DNA of 64,000 nucleotides from a virus: IMG/VR virus record IMGVR_UViG_3300027833_000015, positions 89,884 to 153,883 of that record; one strand, written 5' to 3'. Under the pieces are notes generated by a model. The model was not told where the DNA came from, did not search any database, and worked only from the letters and a program-made list of their open reading frames with translations. Of the stretch, positions 7,132-15,539 are shown in pieces (position 1 is the first letter of the stretch; every line of letters starts with the position of its first letter). The translations under genes and the position numbers were made by a program.

Positions 7132-7772
7132 AGTATCCTATAGGTCTCCCCGTAGTTATGTTTCGCTATGCATCCTGCTGTGGTCTGCATGGTGCTAAAA
7201 TCATCTCTCGCCTCAACTGGCCAAGGATAATACTCTTCGACAAAATCAAAGTTGCTATTGCATATGAATAGGTCTGTAGTTTGACCCAGAGTTTTCGCCT
7301 TCTCTATCAGAACCTTTGCTGCTTTAGGTTTTACGATATATGCGTGTGCTCCAGGAAGGTACTGTTTCGAGACGAGAGTATTGACACCAAGTATCGGAGG
7401 AGTAATAAACTTGCCATAACTTGGTGCACCCAGAGATAGCACTCCTTTGAAGTTAAGCGTGGTCGGGAGAAAGTTTGTGAAGACAGCATCGTGTTCAAGA
7501 ACAAAAACATCGACGTTTTGTTCTACAGAGTATTGCCAAAGTTTGTGATGTGAAAGGAAAGCAGAAAGGCATGGTTCTAATCGGGAATACACTTCCCTAA
7601 ATCCGTTGGTCTCTATTCCGAGGTTTTTGGCGATAGAAAGTGGATCATCTTTCGGAGTGTACGCTGGTGAAACTTCTACTTCTACACCATATTTTTTACC
7701 AGACCGCACACACCTCTGTGCGACTTGTACCGACTCTTCCATTCCAGTGATCGTTATAACAAATGCTTTCAT
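7128..7772 (-). CDS. Glycosyltransferase family 25 (LPS-type)
   Basis: A 214-residue GT25 enzyme, a family known for galactosyl/glucosyl transfer in lipooligosaccharide synthesis. Visible signatures are CLSAFLSHHKLWQ (residues 68-80), the strand with VLEHDAVFTNF near residue 93, and PGAHAYIVKPKAAKVLIEKA near residue 140. A CTATATAA box lies about 30 bases upstream of its start, so this may head its own transcript. The acceptor could be a cell-surface glycan, a virion protein or modified DNA. Confidence 0.8.
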   Translation of the reverse strand: MKAFVITITGMEESVQVAQRCVRSGKKYGVEVEVSPAYTPKDDPLSIAKNLGIETNGFREVYSRLEPCLSAFLSHHKLWQYSVEQNVDVFVLEHDAVFTNFLPTTLNFKGVLSLGAPSYGKFITPPILGVNTLVSKQYLPGAHAYIVKPKAAKVLIEKAKTLGQTTDLFICNSNFDFVEEYYPWPVEARDDFSTMQTTAGCIAKHNYGETYRIL

Positions 7773-7799
7773 AACTTATGTCTTTTCTTCGGTTTACAA

Positions 7800-7807
7800 T
7801 TATATAG
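7800..7807 (-). promoter_or_regulatory. Candidate CTATATAA promoter box
   Basis: CTATATAA on the minus strand, in the 128-bp gap before the GT25 gene at 7128-7772. The same octamer precedes genes at 15449, 16087 and 19471. It may be a variant late or middle promoter. The same gap holds an AGAGGAA/TTCCTCT inverted repeat at about 7872-7891 just after the upstream gene. Confidence 0.4.
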
Positions 7808-7900
7808 TTGTGCTGCTGTTGTCTGATTACACGGAGACAAACGGAGACCAATCATGGAACCCAATACGTTAAGAGGAATATACTTTCCTCTCCATGTGCC

Positions 7901-8629
7901 CTAGTTTGTTGTAGTAGAAATTATCTTCCTGGCATAAGTTGCATATGGATACAACACTTTTAGTTCGGGAAATAACTGTCGGCACATAACAGCATCATTT
8001 GGCCACATCCCTATGCGTTGAACTTCAGCAAGAAGTTTCTTTGCGAGTGCGGGTCTGATGAGATACGCACTGTTGCCAGCAAGTCCCATTGGAAAAGGTG
8101 GTTCTGTCGGTTCGTCGATGATGGGTACTCGGTGAATCCCGTCCCCACACGCTGCGACTTTTGCATGGAACAATTGTCCCTTGCGAGTATTGCCCCTCGG
8201 GTCATTTAACCCGACAGCACCCCATTTTGTATCTTCCATGATAACAGATATATCTATATCACGGATGAATTCTGCATCGTGCTCGAGTACCATGATTGGT
8301 TCGTTGGACTCAGCACATAATTTCCATAGACGGTAATGACTCAGCGCACACGCTACGACCTTGTTCTGGTCTGCTGCTTGGTAAGTCCTCTTGTGCAACC
8401 CAGTGTACAAGCAGTATCCGTCATCTTCTGTTCGGGTTGGCCATGACCATGCTATCTGTTTCCCGAACACATCCTGTATATGTTTATATATGTCTATTGG
8501 TTGCGTTGCCTCAAATGTATTAAACTTGACTGCTTGGGCGATCCAACAATTTCCACTAGATTGCGTGGCGTGACTTCCCAGCAAAGATAGAGGATGGTCT
8601 GACATTGTTATGATGTGTGCGTTTATCAT
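7901..8629 (-). CDS. Glycosyltransferase family 25-like
   Basis: A 242-residue GT25-type protein. It shows VVACALSHYRLWKLCAE near residue 90, VLEHDAEFIRD near residue 115 and GLAGNSAYLIRPALAKKLL near residue 190, the same three blocks as its two neighbours in the cluster. The ATG follows the upstream stop with no gap. The three GT25 genes are clearly divergent paralogues, suggesting stepwise building of an oligosaccharide. Confidence 0.75.
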   Translation of the reverse strand: MINAHIITMSDHPLSLLGSHATQSSGNCWIAQAVKFNTFEATQPIDIYKHIQDVFGKQIAWSWPTRTEDDGYCLYTGLHKRTYQAADQNKVVACALSHYRLWKLCAESNEPIMVLEHDAEFIRDIDISVIMEDTKWGAVGLNDPRGNTRKGQLFHAKVAACGDGIHRVPIIDEPTEPPFPMGLAGNSAYLIRPALAKKLLAEVQRIGMWPNDAVMCRQLFPELKVLYPYATYARKIISTTTN

Positions 8630-9313
8630 TTAGAATCCGTGGGATGTCTTCAGGTTCTTGCTATTAAACTTCACGGGAGCAGGAGAAATATAATCCATAC
8701 TCACGTTCATACTATTTATGAAGAAATCAGACTGGTCGATTCCGTGAGTTTCTAATGCATCCAATAACCTTCTAGCACCTTTCGGTGTGAGCGCATACGC
8801 AGCAGTTCCAGGTGCCATGTCGCTAAATTTAAAAACATTGTCTTTGTAATATTTTAGTGGGTACGATATCGGAAACTTTCCTGCGCCTACAGGAAATTCA
8901 TATCCCAAGAATTGTCTCAGCGCGAGTGGACTTGGTGCTTTGAACACGTGGTCGCAGTTTAGCAGAAGATATTCCGAGAATTTGATTTTGGGTGGAGGAG
9001 ACACGCATATAGAATCGTGTTCGAAGAAACACATTCTCTTCTTGCCTCCAGCGACTTCTTGCCAGAAGTTAATGTGGTTGGTGAAGCAACTCATCTTGGT
9101 GTCGAATATTGCTTTGTCCTGTTTCTTAAAACCATCCAGTCTACCATTGGGGACGGGAGGTTTGTTATAGTGTTCGCTTTGAGAAACTGTCTTCGGTGTT
9201 ACACCTGCGTGGAGTTCAACGTCCCAACCGTGGGAAATAAAACTCTTCAGCGAGTCATTTGCTTGCTGAGTAGATTCTGCATGACCTTCGATGTATATGA
9301 TACGACCTTTCAC
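8630..9313 (-). CDS. Glycosyltransferase family 25-like
   Basis: A 227-residue GT25-type protein with MSCFTNHINFWQEVAGG near residue 73, CFFEHDSICVSPP near residue 95 and PGTAAYALTPKGARRLLDAL near residue 168. It begins with GTG overlapping the stop of the methyltransferase gene (GTGA). The acidic DxD position reads Glu-His-Asp, as in the other family members here. Confidence 0.72.
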   Translation of the reverse strand: MKGRIIYIEGHAESTQQANDSLKSFISHGWDVELHAGVTPKTVSQSEHYNKPPVPNGRLDGFKKQDKAIFDTKMSCFTNHINFWQEVAGGKKRMCFFEHDSICVSPPPKIKFSEYLLLNCDHVFKAPSPLALRQFLGYEFPVGAGKFPISYPLKYYKDNVFKFSDMAPGTAAYALTPKGARRLLDALETHGIDQSDFFINSMNVSMDYISPAPVKFNSKNLKTSHGF

Positions 9314-9861
9314 TTTCGCACCACCACAGTGGACTTCATAAAATACAAAGACTTATCGACGCCAACCTGTTGCGCCATAGACAGGAACTGAGAACTGCTT
9401 CTATCGTTTGGGTGATCTATGGCATGCTTCACCATGTCTGCGTTTCCAGATCTATGCTTCAATAGGACTTCTTCGAACCCAGCATTTTCAGTCAGACAGA
9501 GAAGTCCTTCTGGGGTAAACCTAAAGAAGTCTCCTGGCCAGTCATGAACCTGATACATGAAAGGGGATGACGCGATGAGCATGCCACCTTTATTGAGAAC
9601 TCGGTACGCTTCCTCTACGCACAACCATGGTTTCTTGCAGTGTTCGAGAACCTGATTCATTATAACGCAATCGAAAGACTCGTCTTCGTACGGAAGATCA
9701 TCTGCGCTGACTTCAGGGAATTGCGAGATAGTAACCTCATCAAACTTGGACAACCATTCTTTGGTCTGACCGCTGATCTCGAGGACGGAGTTGTTCGGGT
9801 ATTGGTTGTTTTCGAGAAACGACCCAACAACCCGCATGTACTCGAGTCGAGTCGCTTTCAT
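9310..9861 (-). CDS. Class I SAM-dependent methyltransferase
   Basis: A 183-residue methyltransferase of the Methyltransf_11 type. Motif I is abbreviated (NSVLEISGQT), followed by LPYEDESFDCVIMNQVLEH and the post-motif block AYRVLNKGGMLIASSP. The ATG at 9861 overlaps the stop of the next methyltransferase gene (ATGA). In this operon it probably methylates a sugar or sugar precursor, or another cluster product. Confidence 0.75.
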   Translation of the reverse strand: MKATRLEYMRVVGSFLENNQYPNNSVLEISGQTKEWLSKFDEVTISQFPEVSADDLPYEDESFDCVIMNQVLEHCKKPWLCVEEAYRVLNKGGMLIASSPFMYQVHDWPGDFFRFTPEGLLCLTENAGFEEVLLKHRSGNADMVKHAIDHPNDRSSSQFLSMAQQVGVDKSLYFMKSTVVVRK

Positions 9862-10439
9862 GCAATTCTCTCGATGACAGTACATCCACACTTTCCGAGA
9901 GGAAGATCAGCAACAACCTTCCATGTGTTGGGTTGCACCTTTTCGATAAACTGGGTCACAACCATGAACAGTTCCCTGCCCTTTTGGTTCACGTCATGGA
10001 ATGCAATCCTTTTTGAAACACTGCTGGCGTGAAGCATGAGTTCGTTCATCAGATAAACTGGATCGTGTAGACTGTCGATGTGCAGAAAGTCGCAGGGAGT
10101 AACGGAAGCGGTGTCTGTTGAACTCATCTCAAGTAGCGTGACCGTCTTACCAGAAGACTCTGCATAATCGTCGACAAACTTCTGCACAGATTGCCGATAC
10201 TTGTTGTATGAAATGTCAACACCGACAACTTCTTCTACGCCATCCAGCGCGAGGAACATGGCGAATGTACCGCCTTGCCATACGCCCAACTCTTTCACAA
10301 CGGCACAACCAGTGGCATACTCTGCGAGCATTTTGTCACGATCGTTTTCATATACGTTGTGGGACATACAGTGTTGTAGTCTGACTTCGAAGCAATCTTC
10401 GAGGGTCTTGCACTTTGAATAATCTAATGGTGCTGCCAT
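9858..10439 (-). CDS. SAM-dependent methyltransferase-like (class I, CmcI/methyltransf_24 type)
   Basis: A 193-residue protein with the SAM-binding block VVKELGVWQGGTFAMFLAL near residue 48, VVGVDISYNKYRQ near residue 70, FLHIDSLHDPVYL near residue 119 and RIAFHDVNQKGRE near residue 144. This arrangement is that of Methyltransf_24 and cephalosporin hydroxylase-like sugar O-methyltransferases. Interestingly CmcI-type methyltransferases work with carbamoyltransferases in cephamycin synthesis, and a CmcH-like gene lies next but one upstream. Confidence 0.7.
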   Translation of the reverse strand: MAAPLDYSKCKTLEDCFEVRLQHCMSHNVYENDRDKMLAEYATGCAVVKELGVWQGGTFAMFLALDGVEEVVGVDISYNKYRQSVQKFVDDYAESSGKTVTLLEMSSTDTASVTPCDFLHIDSLHDPVYLMNELMLHASSVSKRIAFHDVNQKGRELFMVVTQFIEKVQPNTWKVVADLPLGKCGCTVIERIA

Positions 10440-10447
10440 GGTAGTAC

Positions 10448-11233
10448 CTATATTTGACTCATTAATGTATCGACGTCTTCACCGCGATCAGGCAGTTTGT
10501 TCTTGAGGAAGAAGTGTACGAAATATGCATTAACTATGCTTTTTTCAGTCACACCATTATATAGTGCGTTGAATTTCCACTCCATATCCTGCACCTGCAA
10601 TGGGACTTTCTTCACCCACCAGTTGAGCAGGGTCTGGTCGGTCGACCATTTCCACGCACCGTCACCGTCTACAAATCGTTTGAACTCGACTCGGTTCAAG
10701 AACTCTCGAGCGTTCTGTCCTTTGAAGTGTTTGACGATTGACTTGTTCATAACAATCATGCCCATGTTATAGAACTTCGCGCCAAGGGTGTTCCATTGCC
10801 AATCAACGTCAGACAAATTGCTATACTGCATGCGCGAGTAGTTGTATATCTTCTGCGCGTACTCGGGTGTGATCGGCATTTCTCTTTCAGCACAAGCACC
10901 GAAGTCGTATGCATAACTATCAAAGTGCTCGAAGATGTTTGGCGCGTCTGGACGAATGTAGATGTCTGCGTCGATTATCGCAATGTCGTCGAATCGATAG
11001 AAGTAATCGAATGCGTTTTCTTTTTCAAAGATGGGGAGATACCCACCGTATTTCTTGTAGGATTCAGTAGACCTATTCGTGGCGAATATGTCGGGGCATA
11101 TCCGAAGGATAGGTTGACGTTGTACGATGTGTTCGATGCCATACTTCTTGCAGTAGTTGGCAACAGAATCTATGCAGTGTTCGTAGAGTTTAGACTTTGG
11201 TCCAACCGCGACTTGATATATCATTTGCTTCAT
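10448..11233 (-). CDS. GT-A glycosyltransferase
   Basis: A 261-residue glycosyltransferase with an N-terminal strand (QMIYQVAVGPKS), a DxD-type motif in AIIDADIYIRPDAPNIFE near residue 85, FYNMGMIVMNKS near residue 152 and STDQTLLNWWVKK near residue 197. These features fit a GT8-like or phage-type GT-A fold. The gene lies between the carbamoyltransferase and methyltransferase genes in the same operon. Confidence 0.7.
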   Translation of the reverse strand: MKQMIYQVAVGPKSKLYEHCIDSVANYCKKYGIEHIVQRQPILRICPDIFATNRSTESYKKYGGYLPIFEKENAFDYFYRFDDIAIIDADIYIRPDAPNIFEHFDSYAYDFGACAEREMPITPEYAQKIYNYSRMQYSNLSDVDWQWNTLGAKFYNMGMIVMNKSIVKHFKGQNAREFLNRVEFKRFVDGDGAWKWSTDQTLLNWWVKKVPLQVQDMEWKFNALYNGVTEKSIVNAYFVHFFLKNKLPDRGEDVDTLMSQI

Positions 11234-11242
11234 TTACTTCCC

Positions 11243-12781
11243 TCAAGATGTCCATACATTGACACCGTATCTCATAGTGAAATCTTTTGCATCGTGCTCA
11301 TCGTTTACCATGGGCATCCCGCGTATGTTCAGAGAAGTATTTAGCAACATCGGAACACCTGTCCTTTTGTAGTAGCATTCGATGACTTGACGAAAGACGG
11401 ACTGACAATCCTTCGGGACTAACTGTACCCTGCCTGTACCATCAACGTGGGTGACGGATTTATAGTCGTGCTTGGCAATTGCGCAGTATTGCATCCACTG
11501 ATTCATCGGTCCAGAGAAATATTCTTCTGCGTGTTCCTCGAGTATAGCAGGAGCAAACGGACGAAACTCTTGTCTCCGTTTGATTCTATTCACAGTCCCT
11601 TGTACGTCATACCGCACATCTGCTATCAGGGATCGGTTGCCGTATGCGCGTGTGCTGAACTCTGCGCGACCGTTGGCGATACCACAGACTTTATTCTTCA
11701 TCAGGTCATCAACAACTTTCTCTGGGTCAAGATCGCCTTCAATATTGTATCCCAGAAACGGACTCGTCCAGTTGAGTCGGTCAATGCCAGTGTCTTGCAT
11801 CAACTTCCAACCTGCTGCTCCCAAAGAGGCACCGCCATCTCCAGGGTTCACGTCAACCCACACATCATCAAACAACTCTTGTACGCGAGTGTTCGCCACG
11901 ATGTTTTGCGCAACGCCACCAGAGTAACACAGGTGTGTGCCGTACTTTCTCGCTTCACGCATTATATCAAGGATCATTTCCTCAACTGCGTACTGTAGTG
12001 ATGCTGCTGCATCTGGTATACTTTTACATTCTCTAATCAGCATGCTGACAATGGCGCGGAGTGGTTGCAGTTTAAACGCATACATCCGCTGCCAGTCTAT
12101 TTCTATTTTTTCTGTTGGATCTATGCCAACGGTGCATTCGAACATGTCATACACTTTCTCCCAATGAGTCGGTTCACCATAACTGGCGAGACCCATGACC
12201 ACATACTCATCCTCATTTGCCTTGAGGTTCATTTCAGGAATTTCGGTAGTGAAGAATGCGTAGAGATATCCAATTGATTTCGGAAATGTCATTTGCCAGA
12301 CAAGTTTGAGATCGGAGTTGTATATTGCAGCAGAACGATATTCTCCGACACCATCGATAACCACGGTGACGCAATCACTTCGCTTGAAGTGCTCGGGTCT
12401 GGTCATAAAGGCACCACAACCGTGGGACATATGGTGTTCGTTGGAAACTACGTTGGTTATGCTTCGGTGAAAATTCCAAGGCATGGTCTGACTGAGGACT
12501 TCGCCTGTCCACTTGTGGTGTTCCTTAACGAAACCTCTCCTGAATTCCTCACGTTTCTCCCAATCATCATTGAGTACCACCCAAATATTTGGATCTAGGT
12601 CAGCAATGATTTCGGTTCCACAGGTATCGATCCACTGTTGGGTGGGAATTAACCAGTCGTGTTTTTTCTTCGTGTAGCGTTCAGAAAGCGAGGCAAATTC
12701 TATATTGCCCTTATCATCTATGCATGTAACTCCTGCATCGTGTAGAGTAAATCCACCGACGCCCACATACTTCTTGCCCAT
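11243..12781 (-). CDS. Carbamoyltransferase, NodU/CmcH/TobZ family
   Basis: A 512-residue carbamoyltransferase, which makes carbamoyl-adenylate from carbamoyl phosphate and ATP and passes the carbamoyl group to a hydroxyl. The N-terminal domain has EHHMSHGCGAF near residue 116 (metal-binding His pair), VTVVIDGVGEYRSAAIYN near residue 140 and LCYSGGVAQNIVANTR near residue 284; the C-terminal YrdC-like domain has GRAEFSTRAYGNRSLIADVR and QEFRPFAPAILEE. Family members modify Nod factors, antibiotics and, in some phages, hydroxymethylated DNA bases. The TAATG overlap fixes the upstream junction with the holin-like gene. Confidence 0.9.
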   Translation of the reverse strand: MGKKYVGVGGFTLHDAGVTCIDDKGNIEFASLSERYTKKKHDWLIPTQQWIDTCGTEIIADLDPNIWVVLNDDWEKREEFRRGFVKEHHKWTGEVLSQTMPWNFHRSITNVVSNEHHMSHGCGAFMTRPEHFKRSDCVTVVIDGVGEYRSAAIYNSDLKLVWQMTFPKSIGYLYAFFTTEIPEMNLKANEDEYVVMGLASYGEPTHWEKVYDMFECTVGIDPTEKIEIDWQRMYAFKLQPLRAIVSMLIRECKSIPDAAASLQYAVEEMILDIMREARKYGTHLCYSGGVAQNIVANTRVQELFDDVWVDVNPGDGGASLGAAGWKLMQDTGIDRLNWTSPFLGYNIEGDLDPEKVVDDLMKNKVCGIANGRAEFSTRAYGNRSLIADVRYDVQGTVNRIKRRQEFRPFAPAILEEHAEEYFSGPMNQWMQYCAIAKHDYKSVTHVDGTGRVQLVPKDCQSVFRQVIECYYKRTGVPMLLNTSLNIRGMPMVNDEHDAKDFTMRYGVNVWTS

Positions 12782-13152
12782 TACTTATCACCATCTCCGC
12801 TTGATCGAGTGTACAGACCAAACCATGCTGCACCTGCTCCGACAACTGTACTTATAAGACCTGCTTGGGCGAGGTCTGGAGAGTCGAGTTCCATGAACCA
12901 CATTGTAGAGAAGTATAACAGAACCATATACACGGAGATGAATGCTCGCGGAAATAGACGCCATGCGTCGATAGTCTTTGCTGCGTGTACCCATTTCTGC
13001 CATGGGTTGATCGCATGTTCCATTTTCAGTTCGCGGATCTGATCTTTGAGATCGGAGTTCTCATGTAAGATCGCCATGAACCTGTCGAGGTCAACTTCGA
13101 CCTCGTTGCGATCAAAGTCGCCATGGAAATGCTGTTTCTTATCAGGCACCAA
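12781..13152 (-). CDS. Holin-like membrane protein
   Basis: A 123-residue protein with a polar, helical N-terminus (DLDRFMAILHENSDLKDQIR) and two membrane segments (about residues 69-89 and 96-116) joined by a short acidic loop, ending in a charged tail. This is the usual shape of holins and it lies directly after lysozyme. The start is a GTG overlapping the lysozyme stop by 11 bases with GGAG at good spacing. A holin makes the inner membrane permeable at lysis; assignment rests on topology and position. Confidence 0.65.
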   Translation of the reverse strand: MVPDKKQHFHGDFDRNEVEVDLDRFMAILHENSDLKDQIRELKMEHAINPWQKWVHAAKTIDAWRLFPRAFISVYMVLLYFSTMWFMELDSPDLAQAGLISTVVGAGAAWFGLYTRSSGDGDK

Positions 13153-13606
13153 GGTACTCCATTCGAATCATCAGGCGTTCTGCTCTCTGACCAACCTGCT
13201 TGTACCAGCGAGAGTCCCTTCCCTCTTTCCCTGCTTCGTTCCAGTCTTGTCGAGCGATTGCTGCGTTCATCTTCCTGAACTTTGACAACCGTGTGCGTCC
13301 GAGGTTGAACATCATGTTGACAAGTATTGCCTTTAGTTCACCGCTGAACTCCCACCACTCTGAACCATACAGCGCAGCACATTCCATCTCTGCTTCACCG
13401 ATGTCATGATCGAAACACTCATCAACCCTGTCTGCGTCGACGTCTGTTCCTGCTGGCCAGTTGTACTCTGGGTCTGTCTCAAGCACAAGGTGTCCGATAC
13501 CAAACGTCTTGTGACCCAGCGAGTCGATGTATATCTCTTCAACTCTACCTTCGTCCCACTCAAGGTCTTGTCGGAGTTTTGTCATATTAATTGTTGGGCA
13601 TGTCAT
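13142..13606 (-). CDS. e: Endolysin, T4 lysozyme type (GH24)
   Basis: A 154-residue muramidase like T4 e lysozyme. The catalytic triad is recognisable: Glu in LEWDEGR, Asp in EEIYIDSLG and Thr in HKTFGIGHL; further on come the conserved VNMMFNLGRTRLSKF and SRWYKQVGQRAERLM blocks. It cleaves the peptidoglycan glycan chain at lysis. There is no signal peptide, consistent with holin-dependent release; the holin-like gene follows immediately. The start overlaps the PhoH stop (TAATG). Confidence 0.92.
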   Translation of the reverse strand: MTCPTINMTKLRQDLEWDEGRVEEIYIDSLGHKTFGIGHLVLETDPEYNWPAGTDVDADRVDECFDHDIGEAEMECAALYGSEWWEFSGELKAILVNMMFNLGRTRLSKFRKMNAAIARQDWNEAGKEGRDSRWYKQVGQRAERLMIRMEYLGA

Positions 13607-14316
13607 TATTTCGATTCCTTTGCAAGCATCTCTTTCGTCATTATATAGTCACGAACGAAGTCCGACCGTATAATGTCCTGCCAACCAAACTCTACGATAG
13701 TGAAGTTCTTCATGACTTCGAGTATGCGTAGAAATTGATGTATACCGTTCTTGTCTCCCTGCTTGACAAAGTCAGACTGGTAGTAGTCACCTGCAAACAT
13801 AATCCTTGAGTCTATACCAATCCTTGTTACGACTGAGTCGAGTTCATGGAATGTTAAGTTCTGCATTTCGTCAACGACTATGATAGCATTGTCGAATGTT
13901 GTACCACGGATAAAGGATGTAGAGTGAAACTCAATTATGCCTTGCTCGACCAATTGATTGTACGACCCACCCTGCCCGAACATATCGTTTGTTAGTGACA
14001 TGTATGGAGTGATGAATGGTAGGAGTTTCTCTTCTGCTGTTCCAGGGAGGAAACCTACTTCTCTTGTTGGTACCACTGATCGTATAATGTGAATCTTCTC
14101 CCAAGGAGTAGACTTATCCATTACGTCTTGTAGAGCAAGGTACAATGCAGTGAACGTCTTACCTGTTCCTGCTGAACCACTCAGTACCAAATGGTCGCCT
14201 TCTTTCCATGCGTCCCTTGCCTTCTTTTGATTATCTGTTAGTGCTTCAAACGTACCAAGGTCTTCGATCTTTAACCTACGAGGAGAGTCGTGGCGATGTC
14301 TCTTTGTTGATTGCAT
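13606..14316 (-). CDS. phoH: PhoH-like ATPase
   Basis: A 236-residue PhoH family P-loop NTPase. Walker A is GSAGTGKTFTA near residue 48, the segment RSVVPTREVGFLPGTAEEKL near residue 80 is a family signature and Walker B/motif II reads AIIVVDEMQNL near residue 145. PhoH genes are very common in marine phages; the role is unclear, with RNA-helicase-like activity proposed. Here it precedes the lysis genes in one operon. Confidence 0.9.
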   Translation of the reverse strand: MQSTKRHRHDSPRRLKIEDLGTFEALTDNQKKARDAWKEGDHLVLSGSAGTGKTFTALYLALQDVMDKSTPWEKIHIIRSVVPTREVGFLPGTAEEKLLPFITPYMSLTNDMFGQGGSYNQLVEQGIIEFHSTSFIRGTTFDNAIIVVDEMQNLTFHELDSVVTRIGIDSRIMFAGDYYQSDFVKQGDKNGIHQFLRILEVMKNFTIVEFGWQDIIRSDFVRDYIMTKEMLAKESK

Positions 14317-14318
14317 TG

Positions 14319-14552
14319 TCAGACCTTTATTGTGTTGCCGCGACCAGAATACTTCTTGGTCTGTTTAAGAATATCCTTCCATCCATCAGAAGTTTGTTTG
14401 AGAGTACCACCAACATGTGTTACTAACATAGGGGATCTCTTGTGCAGTATTTCTACTTCACCTGTATCAATCTTTTCTTTTATAGAAGAATACGAACACA
14501 GAAGTTCCTTCTCTTCTCCAGTCTCTATAACTCGAACATCATACAATGGCAT
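14319..14552 (-). CDS. FmdB-like small protein lacking zinc cysteines
   Basis: A 77-residue protein beginning MPLYDVRVIETGEEKEL and ending in a DGWKDILKQ helix, the layout of FmdB-type small regulatory proteins found in marine T4-like phages. The usual paired cysteines are absent (only one Cys, near residue 19). It lies just upstream of phoH. Confidence 0.65.
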   Translation of the reverse strand: MPLYDVRVIETGEEKELLCSYSSIKEKIDTGEVEILHKRSPMLVTHVGGTLKQTSDGWKDILKQTKKYSGRGNTIKV

Positions 14553-14671
14553 TAAAACAACTCCGATTAAATTTAAAGGTACACCTATAGTTAGTACAAA
14601 CGTTATCTGTAGTATAAGTATTAGTGTGTTGAGAAAGAGTAGAATGTAGCAGGAGGCAGACGATGTTCTTT

Positions 14672-14699
14672 ATTATAAGCATCTCGAGTGAGAAAGCAA
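14672..14699 (-). promoter_or_regulatory. Candidate sigma70 promoter upstream of the FmdB/phoH/lysis operon
   Basis: On the minus strand TTGCTT (14694-14699) and TATAAT (14672-14677) are 16 bp apart. It lies about 120 bases upstream of the 14319-14552 gene, after the strong terminator at 14730-14782. The 14553-14729 gap holds no convincing gene. Confidence 0.55.
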
Positions 14700-14729
14700 C
14701 ACCTTTTGTAAATTATTTTAAAATAGATA

Positions 14730-14782
14730 AAAAGAGGTGACGTAACCCTGTCCGAAGACAGGGCACGAGATGCGATCACCTC
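14730..14782 (-). terminator. Long two-tier hairpin terminator
   Basis: Read on the minus strand, an outer stem GAGGTGA/TCACCTC encloses an inner stem CCCTGTC/GACAGGG capped by a TTCG tetraloop, and five T residues follow. It begins two bases after the TAG of the 14783-14962 gene. The size is unusual for a simple terminator, so a second role as a processed RNA end is possible. Confidence 0.85.
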
Positions 14783-14962
14783 CTAATTACTTATCCGATT
14801 AGATTGGAGTTCGAGTTCATTGATGTAGTCATCAAGGAATGCTCGTTTCTTTTCCACCTTATGGGCAAGTTCCTCCTTGCCCTTTCTCGTTAGTTTATGA
14901 ACATAATTCGATAATTCTGCGCTATCCTTGCGCAAACGTTCAAGTTGGTTTGATGTTACCAT
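14783..14962 (-). CDS. Small helical protein
   Basis: A 59-residue, strongly helical and charged protein (MVTSNQLERLRKDSAELSNY...), probably a coiled coil. It ends just before the long terminator. Small helical proteins of this kind occur near phoH in marine T4-like phages; no function known. Confidence 0.65.
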   Translation of the reverse strand: MVTSNQLERLRKDSAELSNYVHKLTRKGKEELAHKVEKKRAFLDDYINELELQSNRISN

Positions 14963-14999
14963 AGGCGACTCCGATCTTAAGATAAGTGTTAAGGACGTG

Positions 15000-15449
15000 T
15001 CATAACAAATTAGGGATTGCCTCCTTCACTCTTTTTACTGTCAACCCTTTGCATGGAGTTTTCTTCGCGACCATGTCGACCAGAATTTCAGCATCTTTTG
15101 GGTGGACAGATTCTAGCATGCCAATAAAGATAGACTCTCTGCGCATAGCATTCATTTGATCTGCTTTGAGTCCCTTGACAAAATATGTTAATTTCATGTT
15201 CTGCTTGTGCCAACTGGAAGGTGCAGTCTCAGCAACCGATGGAGTAAATGGGGGTCTACTATCGGGGAGAAGAAACTGTATCTTTTCGTCGAACACACAA
15301 CGAACGTAATCTGCGAATGAGGTGTATGTTGTAAGGTAGTATCTGATCAGTTCTACCTTCTTAGCAGGTTTGGTTTCACTGCTAATTGATTCAATTATTT
15401 CATACAGTTCAAATCTCTTTGACCTGCCTTGTTGTGTTTCGGTTATCAT
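15000..15449 (-). CDS. Conserved phage protein, DUF6433-like
   Basis: A 149-residue helical protein (RFELYEIIESISSETKPAKK, then YYLTTYTSFADYVRC) with a C-terminal block PCKGLTVKRVKEAIPNL. The layout fits the DUF6433 family of T4-like phages, known only as conserved. A CTATATAA box lies about 20 bases upstream of the ATG. Confidence 0.65.
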   Translation of the reverse strand: MITETQQGRSKRFELYEIIESISSETKPAKKVELIRYYLTTYTSFADYVRCVFDEKIQFLLPDSRPPFTPSVAETAPSSWHKQNMKLTYFVKGLKADQMNAMRRESIFIGMLESVHPKDAEILVDMVAKKTPCKGLTVKRVKEAIPNLL

Positions 15450-15467
15450 AAAAGTTTCCTCATAGTT

Positions 15468-15475
15468 TTATATAG
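15468..15475 (-). promoter_or_regulatory. Candidate CTATATAA promoter box
   Basis: CTATATAA on the minus strand, preceded by GTC and placed about 20 bases before the start of the DUF6433-like gene. One of four such boxes. Confidence 0.4.
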
Positions 15476-15539
15476 GACTGGCGGCACGGTTTTCGGTGAA
15501 TCATATACGTCATTATACCTATAGGTTTATCATTTCAAA

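Noticed and set aside
14553-14729. Short minus-strand frame beginning at an ATG near 14680
   Set aside because: The predicted peptide is Cys/Thr/Asn-rich without a ribosome-binding site and overlaps the start of the FmdB-like gene; the stretch is better read as promoter and leader.
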